Shown: in pieces, positions 17,279 through 25,794 of the stretch | Layout: each line of letters starts with the position of its first letter | Numbering within the stretch: position 1 is the stretch's first letter | Assembly (NCBI RefSeq): GCF_019733355.1 | Contig: NZ_JAIHLQ010000020.1 | Location: forward strand, 57,929-121,928 | Length of the DNA stretch: 64,000 nucleotides | Reading direction: 5' to 3' | Source of the DNA: Pseudomonas baetica | Lineage (GTDB): Bacteria > Pseudomonadota > Gammaproteobacteria > Pseudomonadales > Pseudomonadaceae | Translations under genes and position numbers: made by a program | The notes under the pieces: generated by a model | What the model saw: the letters and a program-made list of their open reading frames with translations, nothing else | What the model was told of the DNA's origin: nothing | Databases searched by the model: none

Positions 17279-17320
17279 TGCGGTAGGTATTTAGTAGATG
17301 GGCTGGTAAAGCCGATAGGT

Positions 17321-17480
17321 GATGCTCGAAATAGTGGTGAGGAGTTTGTGCTTGTTCTGTCAGGTGTAGATCTCGATGGGGCGTATGGGCTGACTGAGAA
17401 GTTTAGTCATTAAGTGGAGCGTCGCTACATGCATCTCAGCGTTCCTGTAGGCAGAGTGACCATAAGCGCTGACGTTTGTG
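17321..17480 (+). pseudogene. Remnant of a GGDEF (diguanylate cyclase) gene
   Basis: A frame with no start codon reads GEEFVLVLSGVDLDGAYGL, matching the GGDEF/GGEEF active-site region and the strand-helix after it. It is cut by an in-frame TAA at 17411. The same frame then continues with VPVGRVTISADVCAG, matching the VTVSxGVAxx strand that follows in GGDEF domains. Only about 50 codons survive, and the first Gly of the signature is Ser. This is a decayed fragment of a cyclic-di-GMP synthase left between the helicase and the next gene. Confidence 0.7.
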
Positions 17481-17534
17481 CAGGCTTACCTGGTCAGTGC
17501 TTTGCGGCCACAAACAGTGGGTCGAGCCCTCTAC

Positions 17535-17936
17535 TCAGCGAATTATTTCGGGCGTAATCAGGCTGCTCTGGCTTTCTGACTCGACGTCGGCAAAAGACAT
17601 CAACATCAGCCTTCTAATCGGTTCAGGGAGCACTTTTACCTCTATGGTGACCCCTTCGTAGATAGCTTCGGTTTCAGAGGCTCTGAATACGCCATGGGGA
17701 ATCCATGGCTCATGTCCAAGCCACCGCCTGGCCTGGTAGTCGATCATAAAGCCGTATACCTCGATCCAGAGGTGTGGACGCACGATAGCGCCGCGGGCGG
17801 ACAGTGCCCCCGCTTTGAGAATTGGTTTGTGCCCTCTCTCCGTCAAAACGGAAAAGACAATTCGTGAAAAACCATCGCATTCGACGTTCGAGTGCTGGAT
17901 AGGGTCGAAGAGGGCAGCCAGTTCATCGCGGGTCAC
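17535..17936 (-). CDS. Probable transglutaminase-like/cysteine-peptidase-fold protein
   Basis: A 133-residue protein. I chose the GTG at 17936 because GGAG lies seven bases upstream; an upstream TTG (17960) would add eight residues. A Cys in VECDGFSRIV, a His in RPHLWIEVYG and an Asp in FMIDYQARRWL follow the Cys-His-Asp order and spacing of small transglutaminase-like or papain-like domains (C...H-x-W-V...D). Such domains hydrolyse or cross-link peptide bonds. The gene is on the opposite strand to its neighbours. The fold is an inference from three motifs. Confidence 0.5.
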   Translation of the reverse strand: MTRDELAALFDPIQHSNVECDGFSRIVFSVLTERGHKPILKAGALSARGAIVRPHLWIEVYGFMIDYQARRWLGHEPWIPHGVFRASETEAIYEGVTIEVKVLPEPIRRLMLMSFADVESESQSSLITPEIIR

Positions 17937-18060
17937 AGTAGATCTCCATAGTGGAGTCAAGACTTTAACCGCGCTACATCATCCCTACCACCTGAAGGCT
18001 TCTGCCACAGGTTTCGCGATGGGAAGGTAGGGCATCGATATTTTAGGCGAGTTATCAGCA

Positions 18061-19341
18061 ATGAAGTCTTTTAAGGCCAAGTCAGTACCAGCTTCGCAAG
18101 GTGAGCTTTTCGGGGCAGATCAGATCGCCGCCATCTATAGATCCCAACCGGAAGCACACATCGACAATGCCACCTTGTATGGATTGGTTGCCATGCGAAA
18201 CGGATTGTCGGCTGGCGCATTGAACGAGCGTGTACCCGTAGGCCGATCAGGGCAGCGGCATAGCCTAGAGAGGCGTGCGATTCGATGGACGCAGCAAGAT
18301 CTGCGCAGGGCAGGGGTCCTTGAGCGAGTACCGGGTGAGCGTGGTATTTGGCGCCTTACGGAGGAGGCTAAGCGCGATTTAAACATGGCGAAGCCAGGCG
18401 TCAAGGTACTTGGCTTTCGAACTGATCTAGGTGTCGCAATTTTCGGCGGTAGCGAGTATATCTTCAATAACTTAGATGTTCAGCCAGTATCAATTATTTG
18501 CAGTCCTCCCTATCCTTTGGCAAAAAGTCGGGCTTACTCTAATCCTACCCAATCGGAAATCGTTAAATACATTGTGGGGATTCTTGAGCCAATTATTGAA
18601 AAGCTTGCAGACACAGGTAGTCTCGCTATCAATGTCAGCAATGATATTTTCCTGCCTAATTCCCCCGCGCGCTCAACCTACGTTGAGCGATTGACGATAA
18701 CACTGGAAGACATGGGTCTAGGGCTTATAGATCGTTTGGTATGGAAGTCCAACAAGCCGCCTGGGCCAGTTCATTGGGCGTCTAAGACGAGGCAACTTCT
18801 TAACGCAACCTATGAACCAATTCTAATATTTGCAAAGAACCCAAAGCTTTTTAAAGGGGACAATAGGCGCGTTCTCGAGCCTCACTCTGAGCGACATCTT
18901 GCATTAATCAATTCAGGTGGCGAAAAGAGAACAACAAACTATGGGGACGGTGCCTATCGGCTACGGGTTGGCAGTTACAGCAACCAAACTGAGGGACGTA
19001 TTCCTAAGAACGTACTGGAGCGCGGCATTCGCTGCCCATATGGCTCACAGTTTCGTGCTTCAGCGGAAGCGCTGGGGTTGCCTAGTCATGGTGCGGGCCA
19101 GCCCTTTAGCGTTGCTGAATTCCTTATCAAATATTTGACTGAGGAAGGTGACCTTGTGGTGGATCCATGGGGTGGCCGCTCGATGACAGGTTTGGCCGCC
19201 GAAATGCTTAATCGGACTTGGATCACTGGCGAGCGGGCTCTACAGTACGTTCGTGGTGCAGCAGAGCTATTCCGCGAGCGCCCAGGCTTTCGTATCAACC
19301 CTCAACTAGAACAAGCATTCGCCGGCTCAGTCCAGCGCTAA
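18061..19341 (+). CDS. N4/N6-type DNA methyltransferase with Mrr-like winged-helix N-terminus
   Basis: A 426-residue protein. Residues about 30-108 look like an Mrr-type winged helix (WTQQDLRRAGVLERV, GERGIWRLT). The catalytic domain has motif IV SPPY at 148-151 before the SAM-binding motif DPWGG at 368-372, so it belongs to the beta-order amino-methyltransferases that modify cytosine N4 or adenine N6. SPPY is more often N4-cytosine. The next gene, 9 bp downstream, is a helix-hairpin-helix protein that could be a partner nuclease. No restriction endonuclease motif is obvious nearby. Confidence 0.85.
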   Translation: MKSFKAKSVPASQGELFGADQIAAIYRSQPEAHIDNATLYGLVAMRNGLSAGALNERVPVGRSGQRHSLERRAIRWTQQDLRRAGVLERVPGERGIWRLTEEAKRDLNMAKPGVKVLGFRTDLGVAIFGGSEYIFNNLDVQPVSIICSPPYPLAKSRAYSNPTQSEIVKYIVGILEPIIEKLADTGSLAINVSNDIFLPNSPARSTYVERLTITLEDMGLGLIDRLVWKSNKPPGPVHWASKTRQLLNATYEPILIFAKNPKLFKGDNRRVLEPHSERHLALINSGGEKRTTNYGDGAYRLRVGSYSNQTEGRIPKNVLERGIRCPYGSQFRASAEALGLPSHGAGQPFSVAEFLIKYLTEEGDLVVDPWGGRSMTGLAAEMLNRTWITGERALQYVRGAAELFRERPGFRINPQLEQAFAGSVQR

Positions 19342-19350
19342 GGATCCATT

Positions 19351-20049
19351 TTGCCAGCCATCAACGTTGCTGAGTTTCCTGCATTTCTTCGCGCCTATCG
19401 CTGGACTAACGTTAATCATGCTTCTCGTGGATATCCAGGGGACACGTTTCCTGATTTTCCATGGATTCAGTCGCTAGAAGGACGTGGTGTGAGGATTGTG
19501 GCGAAAGGTGTCATTACTGCGTGCCCGACGGACTACCTTCGCGAGATCCTTGCATGGGGCGCGGGGAAGAATGACCCCGGGATGAAATTTGAGGCCGGGC
19601 TGGGTAACGTGTCTCTCATTGTAATCCTCCAGCAAGTAGTGGCCAGTCTTGAACAGCCGCTTGCTGCTATTGACGCTGCTCTTAAAATTCCGGGATTTGG
19701 TCTGACGTATGCTTCCAAGCTTCTCCGTTTTTTTGACCCTGGCCGGTATGGGAGCTTGGATCGCCGGATTAGGCTTGCACTGTTGAAAGCAGACCTACTT
19801 CCCAAAATACACGATAGCTATAAAAGCTCGATGATCGAAGGCTACGTGAAATTCCAAACACTCTGCGAGAGTTTGGTTTTCGAGCTCGAGTCTAAGGGCA
19901 TATGCCGCCCGGAGTGCAATCTACCCTCCGCTGCGTCAGCGACGGGATGGCGCATCGCCGATGTTGAAATGGCTCTCTTCACCTGGGCCGATCGCGGCTT
20001 GCAAACGGAAAAGGGCAACCAATTCGAAACGGTGAATCCTGACATCTAG
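19351..20049 (+). CDS. Helix-hairpin-helix protein next to the methyltransferase
   Basis: A 232-residue protein starting at TTG with AAGGA upstream, 9 bp after the methyltransferase stop, so it is co-transcribed. The centre has a helix-hairpin-helix of the DNA-glycosylase type: LKIPGFGLTYASKLLRFFDP followed by YGSLDRRI with an Asp that could be catalytic. HhH-GPD enzymes remove damaged bases, and HhH proteins in restriction islands can act on modified or unmodified DNA. A restriction, repair or anti-mutagenic partner role for the methyltransferase is inference. I see no PD-(D/E)XK or HNH motif. Confidence 0.6.
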   Translation: MPAINVAEFPAFLRAYRWTNVNHASRGYPGDTFPDFPWIQSLEGRGVRIVAKGVITACPTDYLREILAWGAGKNDPGMKFEAGLGNVSLIVILQQVVASLEQPLAAIDAALKIPGFGLTYASKLLRFFDPGRYGSLDRRIRLALLKADLLPKIHDSYKSSMIEGYVKFQTLCESLVFELESKGICRPECNLPSAASATGWRIADVEMALFTWADRGLQTEKGNQFETVNPDI

Positions 20050-20530
20050 TGATAGACTTGATATTGATCCTCCGTTCTGCGTTGGCCCACTTTACACCGA
20101 ATCATTTTTAGCTGGGTATCGTGATCCTTCATATGCTGAAATAGATTATCTGTGGACGACTAACTTGGAGTCTCTGCATAATTAGAGGGAGATTGTTGGG
20201 ATTGTTAATCAGTCTTGGCCGTGCCGAAACTTATAATGTAGATGTTGTTTATATTTTACCGGTCTACCTTACCTCGTTTTGCCCCACACCCACCGTCGAG
20301 AAATATTTTGCTAGCGCAGTTACCGCAAGCAAGGCCGACCAATTTGAAACCCGCAAAACGAAATTGTAGAGGGGGGCTTTTTGTCGAAATGACGTCTCTA
20401 TTTTGGGCGGCCCCCCGCATTGCCTTGAAGCTACAGCTGGACTCGTTATGTTCCGGTTGAACAATCGAATGCTGTCAGTCCCCTTCCTCGGGTTTGACTG
20501 TCAGTGCACATCTACAAGTGAGGTTAAAGT
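20050..20530. other. AT-richer intergenic stretch before the ter cluster
   Basis: About 480 bp without a supported gene. It contains a long-loop stem, GGGGGGC (from about 20372) paired with GCCCCCC (from about 20410), which could be a terminator for upstream transcripts. The ter cluster promoter should lie in the last 150 bp; I see no clear hexamer pair. Confidence 0.4.
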
Positions 20531-21529
20531 ATGATTTGGTTTCTCGAAGGGCAGTCAAGCCAGCGTGACATTATTGAAGGTGCGCGTGACGCGCTGCCAC
20601 CTGAGGTGAAGATATTTGCCTCGCACCGCGACAATCGCCCCGAAATTATGGCTGGAGCAGATATTAGCTTTTGCGAGCCCCGTGGCGCTGAAGAGCGGGT
20701 TTCGTGGGTGATTACTACTGCACGCACCTATGGAATCAAAGTAATCCTGGCGGGTCGCTTGGGGGCGGTATTTGAAAGCGCCCGGGATCGATTCGAGGAA
20801 GCTGGCCTGGTGCTGGTAACTGGTGGTTCATCGATGCGCACATTCGATCTTGTTGATGACAAAAGCAGGTTTACCGCTGAGGCGGAGCTTGCGGGCTTGG
20901 ATTGCGTTCCGGCAATAACCGCAACTAATGCCGATGAAATGTTAGCAGCGTACGGGACTCTGTCTGCTTCGGGAGAGGTTTGCGTAAAGCCTGCCGTTGG
21001 CATTTATGGTCAAGGCTTTTGGCGCTTCAAGGAGGGTGCTGACCCATTTCGTAGCTTTGCTGATCCCGATGCCCGCGTTGCGAATTTCGCGACCTATATG
21101 CGTGCATACAGCGAGGTGGAAAATCCTCCGTCGATGCTTGTAATGCCCTACATGGCTGGAACCGAGTGTTCGGTGGATATGGTCTGTGAGACTGGCCGAG
21201 CGGTTGCGTTTGTAGGCCGGAGGAAGACCGGCGCGTATCAGTTATTTGAAAAGGAAGGTGCGGCGGTCGAGTTGGCACTAAAAGCGGCTGCTCATTTCCA
21301 GTGTGATGGCATCGTGAACGTTCAAACAAAGGATGATGCACAGGGTAAACCGCATTTGTTGGAAATCAATCCTCGCTACTCCGGTGGAGTCGGTTACACC
21401 CGGGAGGCTGGCGTCAATTTGGCAGGGATCTTTGCTACGCGCCGCTTAAACCTTCCTGAGCCACCTACCGTTTGGCGGGCAGGCGTACGTGTGAAAGGGG
21501 TCTCCGTTGCAGCTGTAGTTCCAAAATGA
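20531..21529 (+). CDS. ATP-grasp enzyme of the ter biosynthetic set
   Basis: A 332-residue protein with GAGG upstream of the ATG. The C-terminal two thirds follow the ATP-grasp pattern: CVKPAVGIYGQGFWRF in the ATP-binding subdomain, VMPYMAGTECSVDM, then LLEINPRYSGGVGYT with the metal-binding Glu and Asn. ATP-grasp enzymes ligate a carboxylate to an amine or similar group. It is first in the plus-strand ter cluster, whose other enzymes are known in the literature as a Ter-linked pathway thought to make a nucleoside-like metabolite. Substrate unknown. Confidence 0.88.
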   Translation: MIWFLEGQSSQRDIIEGARDALPPEVKIFASHRDNRPEIMAGADISFCEPRGAEERVSWVITTARTYGIKVILAGRLGAVFESARDRFEEAGLVLVTGGSSMRTFDLVDDKSRFTAEAELAGLDCVPAITATNADEMLAAYGTLSASGEVCVKPAVGIYGQGFWRFKEGADPFRSFADPDARVANFATYMRAYSEVENPPSMLVMPYMAGTECSVDMVCETGRAVAFVGRRKTGAYQLFEKEGAAVELALKAAAHFQCDGIVNVQTKDDAQGKPHLLEINPRYSGGVGYTREAGVNLAGIFATRRLNLPEPPTVWRAGVRVKGVSVAAVVPK

Positions 21530-21619
21530 CATCCTGAATCATCGAGAACCCTGAAGTTTGGTACCATTGGAGCGCTTCCGGTGGCGCGGTGGATTTAGCA
21601 CTCAAGGAGTAAAAAAGGA

Positions 21620-22759
21620 ATGATGGTGCTAGCGCCAGGCGCAAACACCGCGGTATCTAGTGCACGGAGTGAATGGACTCTGGAATGCGGGAACTCCTCG
21701 GCTTTCGGAGAGTACGCTGCGATTGCCATACTGCCGGTAAATGACAAGCGCCTACCCACTGGTGAGGCTGCCCTATTTCAGACGTCTCAGTCCTGGATGG
21801 AGTGGAGCGGCGACCAAGCAAAGGTTGGTTGTAAGTTGAACTTGTCAGCCCTCCCGTCCGGTAGCGATAGGCTACTCCTCATCGCATACACTTTTTCTGC
21901 AGCAGGACCGGTAAGCGATCTTCGTTCGTTGCACCTACTTGTTGACGAACAGATTGAATATAGGTTGGACCTTCGCGATAACGGTGAAGCGGCGATCATT
22001 ATCGGCGAATTCTACATCCGCAATCAGCAATGGAAGTTTCGTGCACTGGCTGAGGGTTCGGCTTATGGTTTAGCCGCTCTAGGCCGCCGCATCGGGATCG
22101 ATATTAATGACGCTCATCCAAAAGGGCGCACTAGCTCTGCGGAGGCTGACCGCGCACGAGCGGGCGCAACCGGCACTGGTTTCGCTGTTTCCCAGCACCA
22201 TGTGCTCACCTGTGCTCATGTAATCGAGGGCATGAGTGATATATTCATTTCCTCCTTTGAAGGTCGTTATCGTGCAGAGCCGGTCGTCGTTGATCAGCGT
22301 AATGACATCGCTCTCCTCAGGGTGATGGAGTCGCCTGTCCTCAGATCTGTCACTTTTAAGGAAGGCTCCGGCTGCGACTTGGGTGAATCTGTAGTCGCGC
22401 TGGGTTTCCCTATGTCGGGTTTCGCCGGCGGTGGTGTCCACGTGACCCAGGGCGGCGTGTCGGCGTTGTTTGGCCTGCATAACGATTCTAGCCTTCTACA
22501 ATTTACTGCGGCTATTCAACCGGGCTCTAGCGGATCCCCCTTATTTGATTCGACAGGCGCTGTTATCGGGTTGGTAACTTCTACAATGCCTGATGCTCAA
22601 AATATGAACTTTGCCGTTAAAGCGTCTTTGCTCCTCTCCTTTCTGGATGCGTGCCGCGTTGATGCAGTTCAAACATCCAGCAGCAGGACGTTCACAACTG
22701 CTGAATTAGCACGTTCGGCCCAAGCATCTATGTGGCGCGTCGAAGCCAAGAATTTTTAG
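21620..22759 (+). CDS. TerD-domain-trypsin-like serine protease fusion
   Basis: A 379-residue protein. Residues about 1-160 form a TerD-type domain: LPSGSDRLLLIAYTF, then IIIGEFYIRNQQWKFRALAE, and a GLAALGRRIGIDI end. The second half is a trypsin-like protease with the triad in order: His in LTCAHVIEG (about 200), Asp in QRNDIALL (about 229), Ser in PGSSGSPLF (about 303). There is no signal peptide, so it is probably cytoplasmic. TerD-protease fusions are a known feature of Ter systems, where the TerD part may recruit the protease to the Ter complex. The triad looks intact. Confidence 0.88.
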   Translation: MMVLAPGANTAVSSARSEWTLECGNSSAFGEYAAIAILPVNDKRLPTGEAALFQTSQSWMEWSGDQAKVGCKLNLSALPSGSDRLLLIAYTFSAAGPVSDLRSLHLLVDEQIEYRLDLRDNGEAAIIIGEFYIRNQQWKFRALAEGSAYGLAALGRRIGIDINDAHPKGRTSSAEADRARAGATGTGFAVSQHHVLTCAHVIEGMSDIFISSFEGRYRAEPVVVDQRNDIALLRVMESPVLRSVTFKEGSGCDLGESVVALGFPMSGFAGGGVHVTQGGVSALFGLHNDSSLLQFTAAIQPGSSGSPLFDSTGAVIGLVTSTMPDAQNMNFAVKASLLLSFLDACRVDAVQTSSSRTFTTAELARSAQASMWRVEAKNF

Positions 22760-22831
22760 CCCCTATTTTGACTTGAAAACTGCGGAAGAGACGTTAGGTT
22801 ATCGACCTCACGCAACCCTAGGAATTTTTTC

Positions 22832-23959
22832 ATGGAATGCAACGCAGATAAACAAGCTCTAAGCGCACAACTGATGCGCGGGCGTCTCGATGTCACTGTC
22901 GATGCCACACATATCGACCCGGACTCCTTGTTCGGTTTTGCCGAGCGCCGTAATCCAAAGCGTGCGTTTCTTTTCGTGTCCAAAGTACTTGGTCGCCACA
23001 TACCTGTGCGGCCTTCGATCATGAATTCAAGCTTCAATAGCCTCGCAGCACAAATTCCTGACGACCTGCCTGGGCCCGTACTCGTTATCGGCATGGCTGA
23101 AACAGCAGTTGGCCTGGGTGCTGGTGTGCATCGCGCATACAGCGCGACGCGCCCGGACACGGTTTATATGGTCAGCACACGCCACCCTACTGGCAATGAC
23201 CTGTTCGCCCGATTTGAAGAAGAACATAGTCACGCCAGTGCGCACCTCATTCATTTGCCGATCGATGCCGACGTTCGGGAAATGATGTTGAATGCCCGTT
23301 CGCTAGTGCTGGTCGACGACGAAGCCTCAACGGGCAAAACCTTCATCAATCTTCACCGTGCGCTGGTCGATGCCGGCCTGACTCGGGTCGAGCGCGTGGT
23401 GACTTGCGTACTGACGGATTGGTCCGGCGATGCGGTGCGCAAAACCATCGGTGACTCTGCTCAACAGGTTTCGCTGTTGCAGGGGGCGTATACCTTCCAC
23501 GAGGACGCTGATGCGCCGCTGCCGGAAATGCCGGCCGTGGGCAGCATCGAGCCCGGAGAGTGGCCGTTGTCGGCGGAAAGCGATTGGGGGCGCCATGGTA
23601 TTCGTTGTGTAGAAGACACTTTGGCTCTCGATCTGAAGGTCAAAGCGGGCGAGCGCGTACTCGTGGTTGGTACCAGCGAATTCGTCTGGCGTCCGTTTTT
23701 GCTCGCCGAGCGCTTGGAGCGTGCTGGTGCTGATGTGCATTTCAGTTCGACCAGTCGCTCACCAATCGCACTGGGCCATGCCATCGGTCACGCGTTGTCG
23801 TTCGCGGACAACTACGGTCTCGGTATCCCCAACTTCCTCTACAATGTCAGCCCAGGGCAATTTGATCGTGTCCTTATTTGCTCGGAAACACCTGAGCAGG
23901 CTGTGTCCGCCGCCCTGATTGAATCCCTGAGCGCGGAGGTGATTGTCGATGGTCAATAA
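22832..23959 (+). CDS. Phosphoribosyltransferase with C-terminal TRSP domain
   Basis: A 375-residue protein. The N-terminal half is a type-I phosphoribosyltransferase: the PRPP-binding loop is LVLVDDEASTGKT (about 160-172). The C-terminal part has the TRSP-type signature (STSRSPIALG, about 305-315) and ends in a flavodoxin-like alternation. This domain pair is characteristic of ter-associated enzymes and is proposed to make a base-ribosyl metabolite. It is followed by the HAD gene with an 11-nt overlap, so the enzymes are co-translated. Confidence 0.88.
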   Translation: MECNADKQALSAQLMRGRLDVTVDATHIDPDSLFGFAERRNPKRAFLFVSKVLGRHIPVRPSIMNSSFNSLAAQIPDDLPGPVLVIGMAETAVGLGAGVHRAYSATRPDTVYMVSTRHPTGNDLFARFEEEHSHASAHLIHLPIDADVREMMLNARSLVLVDDEASTGKTFINLHRALVDAGLTRVERVVTCVLTDWSGDAVRKTIGDSAQQVSLLQGAYTFHEDADAPLPEMPAVGSIEPGEWPLSAESDWGRHGIRCVEDTLALDLKVKAGERVLVVGTSEFVWRPFLLAERLERAGADVHFSSTSRSPIALGHAIGHALSFADNYGLGIPNFLYNVSPGQFDRVLICSETPEQAVSAALIESLSAEVIVDGQ

Positions 23960-24707
23960 GCGCCCCCTCGCCCTGGTTGATCTCGACGACACCCTGTTCC
24001 AGACTGCTCGCAAAATGCCAGAAGGTTCTCAGCGGATTACTGCGACTCTCGATATCGAGGGTCAGCCCAATGGCTACATGAGTACGGTCCAACACTCCCT
24101 CGCACAATGGCTCCTGTCCACGACCGACGTGGTCCCAGTTACAGCGCGCAGCGTTGAAGCATTCAGTCGTGTGAAACTGCCTTTTATGCACGGTGCCGTC
24201 TGCTCCCATGGCGGCGTGATCCTTGGTGCTGATGGAAAGCTTGACGAGGAATGGCAAGCACGCATGAGCGATGTTCTTGCTGACTATCAGGCTCGCTTGC
24301 CAGGCCTCAGTGAAGCAACCCTCGCCATTGGCAAGGAGCTTGGCATTTCCTTGCGCGGATGGGTTGTCGAGGAAGAAGGCCTGCGCCACTACGTAGTGAC
24401 CAAGCACAACGAATCCAATGATGAAGTCCTGCAAACGGTTCTCGCTGAAGTTCAGGCCCGCGGTTTATTGGAAGGCATGCACATCCACGGAAATTCCAAC
24501 AACCTCGCGTTCTTGCCGCTGGGCCTGTCGAAGGTAGTGGCTGTTCAAGAATTGTTGCGCCGTGATCGTGAGGCCAATGGTGAGCGTCCGGTGTTGGGCT
24601 TTGGGGACAGCATCACTGACCTCGGTTTCATGCAGGAGTGCCATATGTGGGCGACCCCAGCGCGTAGCCAATTGGCCAAGCTCGTTGGAGGGAAAGTCCA
24701 TGACTAA
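23949..24707 (+). CDS. HAD-superfamily hydrolase of the ter biosynthetic set
   Basis: A 252-residue protein. I use the ATG at 23949, which overlaps the PRTase-TRSP gene by 11 nt. The N-terminus has the HAD nucleophile motif VDLDDTLF, and near the C-terminus GFGDSITDLGFM supplies the acidic metal-binding residues (GDSxxD). It is probably a phosphatase acting on the phosphorylated product of the neighbouring phosphoribosyltransferases. It overlaps the next gene by 8 nt. Confidence 0.85.
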   Translation: MVNKRPLALVDLDDTLFQTARKMPEGSQRITATLDIEGQPNGYMSTVQHSLAQWLLSTTDVVPVTARSVEAFSRVKLPFMHGAVCSHGGVILGADGKLDEEWQARMSDVLADYQARLPGLSEATLAIGKELGISLRGWVVEEEGLRHYVVTKHNESNDEVLQTVLAEVQARGLLEGMHIHGNSNNLAFLPLGLSKVVAVQELLRRDREANGERPVLGFGDSITDLGFMQECHMWATPARSQLAKLVGGKVHD

Positions 24708-25794
24708 GGCCATTGCGGGTCTGGTTACCGTGGGGAGCGGCAGCTATGCAGCAGATGATGTTCAGTTCCTGCTGCAGGCCGTTCAGATGGAGACCACTGA
24801 TGTCTTGGAGAAGGAGCGTCTGATTCAGTCGAAGCAGAAGCACTACTCCGAAATGATCAGCCTTGAGAGTGCGCCGACTGACGTGCACAAAGCCCTCTAC
24901 GAGCGCGCACTCGAACAAAACGGTACCCGCATGGCCATGGACGTTCAGTCCCTGGCGCTGGCGCTGAGCGAGGCATGCACGGGCCCGTCTATTGTTCTTG
25001 TGTCTTTCGTTCGTGCTGGCTTGCCGCTCGGCGTGTTATTGCGTCGGGCCCTGCTCGACATGGGTCGAGATGCGCACCACTACGGAATCAGCATTGTCCG
25101 AGATCGCGGGATCGACAAAGTCGCCCTCGAGGCCATCATTCAGGAACATGGTTCCGAGAACATCGTCTTCGTCGATGGCTGGACAGGGAAGGGCGCAATC
25201 TCTGGCGAGATTCAGCGCAGCCTCAATGGCGACTCGCGCTTCCCTGAGGAACCCCGGCTTGTAGTACTGGCAGATCCCTGCGGCCGGGCGTGGTTGTCCG
25301 CGTCGGCTGAAGACTGGGTTATCCCCTCCGGCATCCTTGGTGCGACGGTGTCTGGTCTGGTTTCGCGCTCCATATGGCCCGCAGATGGAGGCCTGCATGG
25401 TTGTGTGGTTTATGACCATCTGCGTGAGCACGATGTCACCCGCGAGTTCATCGAGCAGATCGAAGAGAAGCGAAAGGCGTTGGGGACGGCTCCTCAAGCC
25501 TCTCCATGGACCGATACCCAGCGTTTTGAACTGCAGGGTGCAGCTTCGCACGTAGTCAAGTCGCTGGCCTCCCAGTTCGGCATTACCAATCTCAATCGAG
25601 TAAAGCCTGGTATTGCCGAAGCAACACGCGCGGTACTGCGTCGCGTACCTGATCACGTCTTGGTGCGCAGCCGTAGCGACAGTGATGTTCAGTTGCTCAT
25701 GCACCTGACTGAGGGCGCTGGGGTCGCTGTGGAAGAAGTGGGTGCTGCATTAGGCCCTTACCGGGCGGTAACCATCATTCGGAGTGTGAGCTGA
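24700..25794 (+). CDS. StiP-type phosphoribosyltransferase with Pelota-like C-terminus
   Basis: A 364-residue protein. The ATG at 24700 has GGAGG upstream and overlaps the HAD gene by 8 nt; longer frames upstream are shadow sequence. The middle holds a PRTase-like core: VSFVRAGLPLGVLLRRAL, then IVFVDGWTGKGAISGEI at the PRPP-loop position. Such proteins are annotated as StiP-family in ter loci and often end in a Pelota-like RNA-binding domain, which the last 80 residues may represent (VLVRSRSDSDVQLLMHL). Ligand and RNA binding are inferred from family knowledge. Confidence 0.8.
   Translation: MTKAIAGLVTVGSGSYAADDVQFLLQAVQMETTDVLEKERLIQSKQKHYSEMISLESAPTDVHKALYERALEQNGTRMAMDVQSLALALSEACTGPSIVLVSFVRAGLPLGVLLRRALLDMGRDAHHYGISIVRDRGIDKVALEAIIQEHGSENIVFVDGWTGKGAISGEIQRSLNGDSRFPEEPRLVVLADPCGRAWLSASAEDWVIPSGILGATVSGLVSRSIWPADGGLHGCVVYDHLREHDVTREFIEQIEEKRKALGTAPQASPWTDTQRFELQGAASHVVKSLASQFGITNLNRVKPGIAEATRAVLRRVPDHVLVRSRSDSDVQLLMHLTEGAGVAVEEVGAALGPYRAVTIIRSVS

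Noticed and set aside
24562..24699. Upstream extension of the StiP-type gene
   Set aside because: The extra 46 residues overlap the HAD gene and look like shadow translation; the ATG at 24700 has GGAGG.
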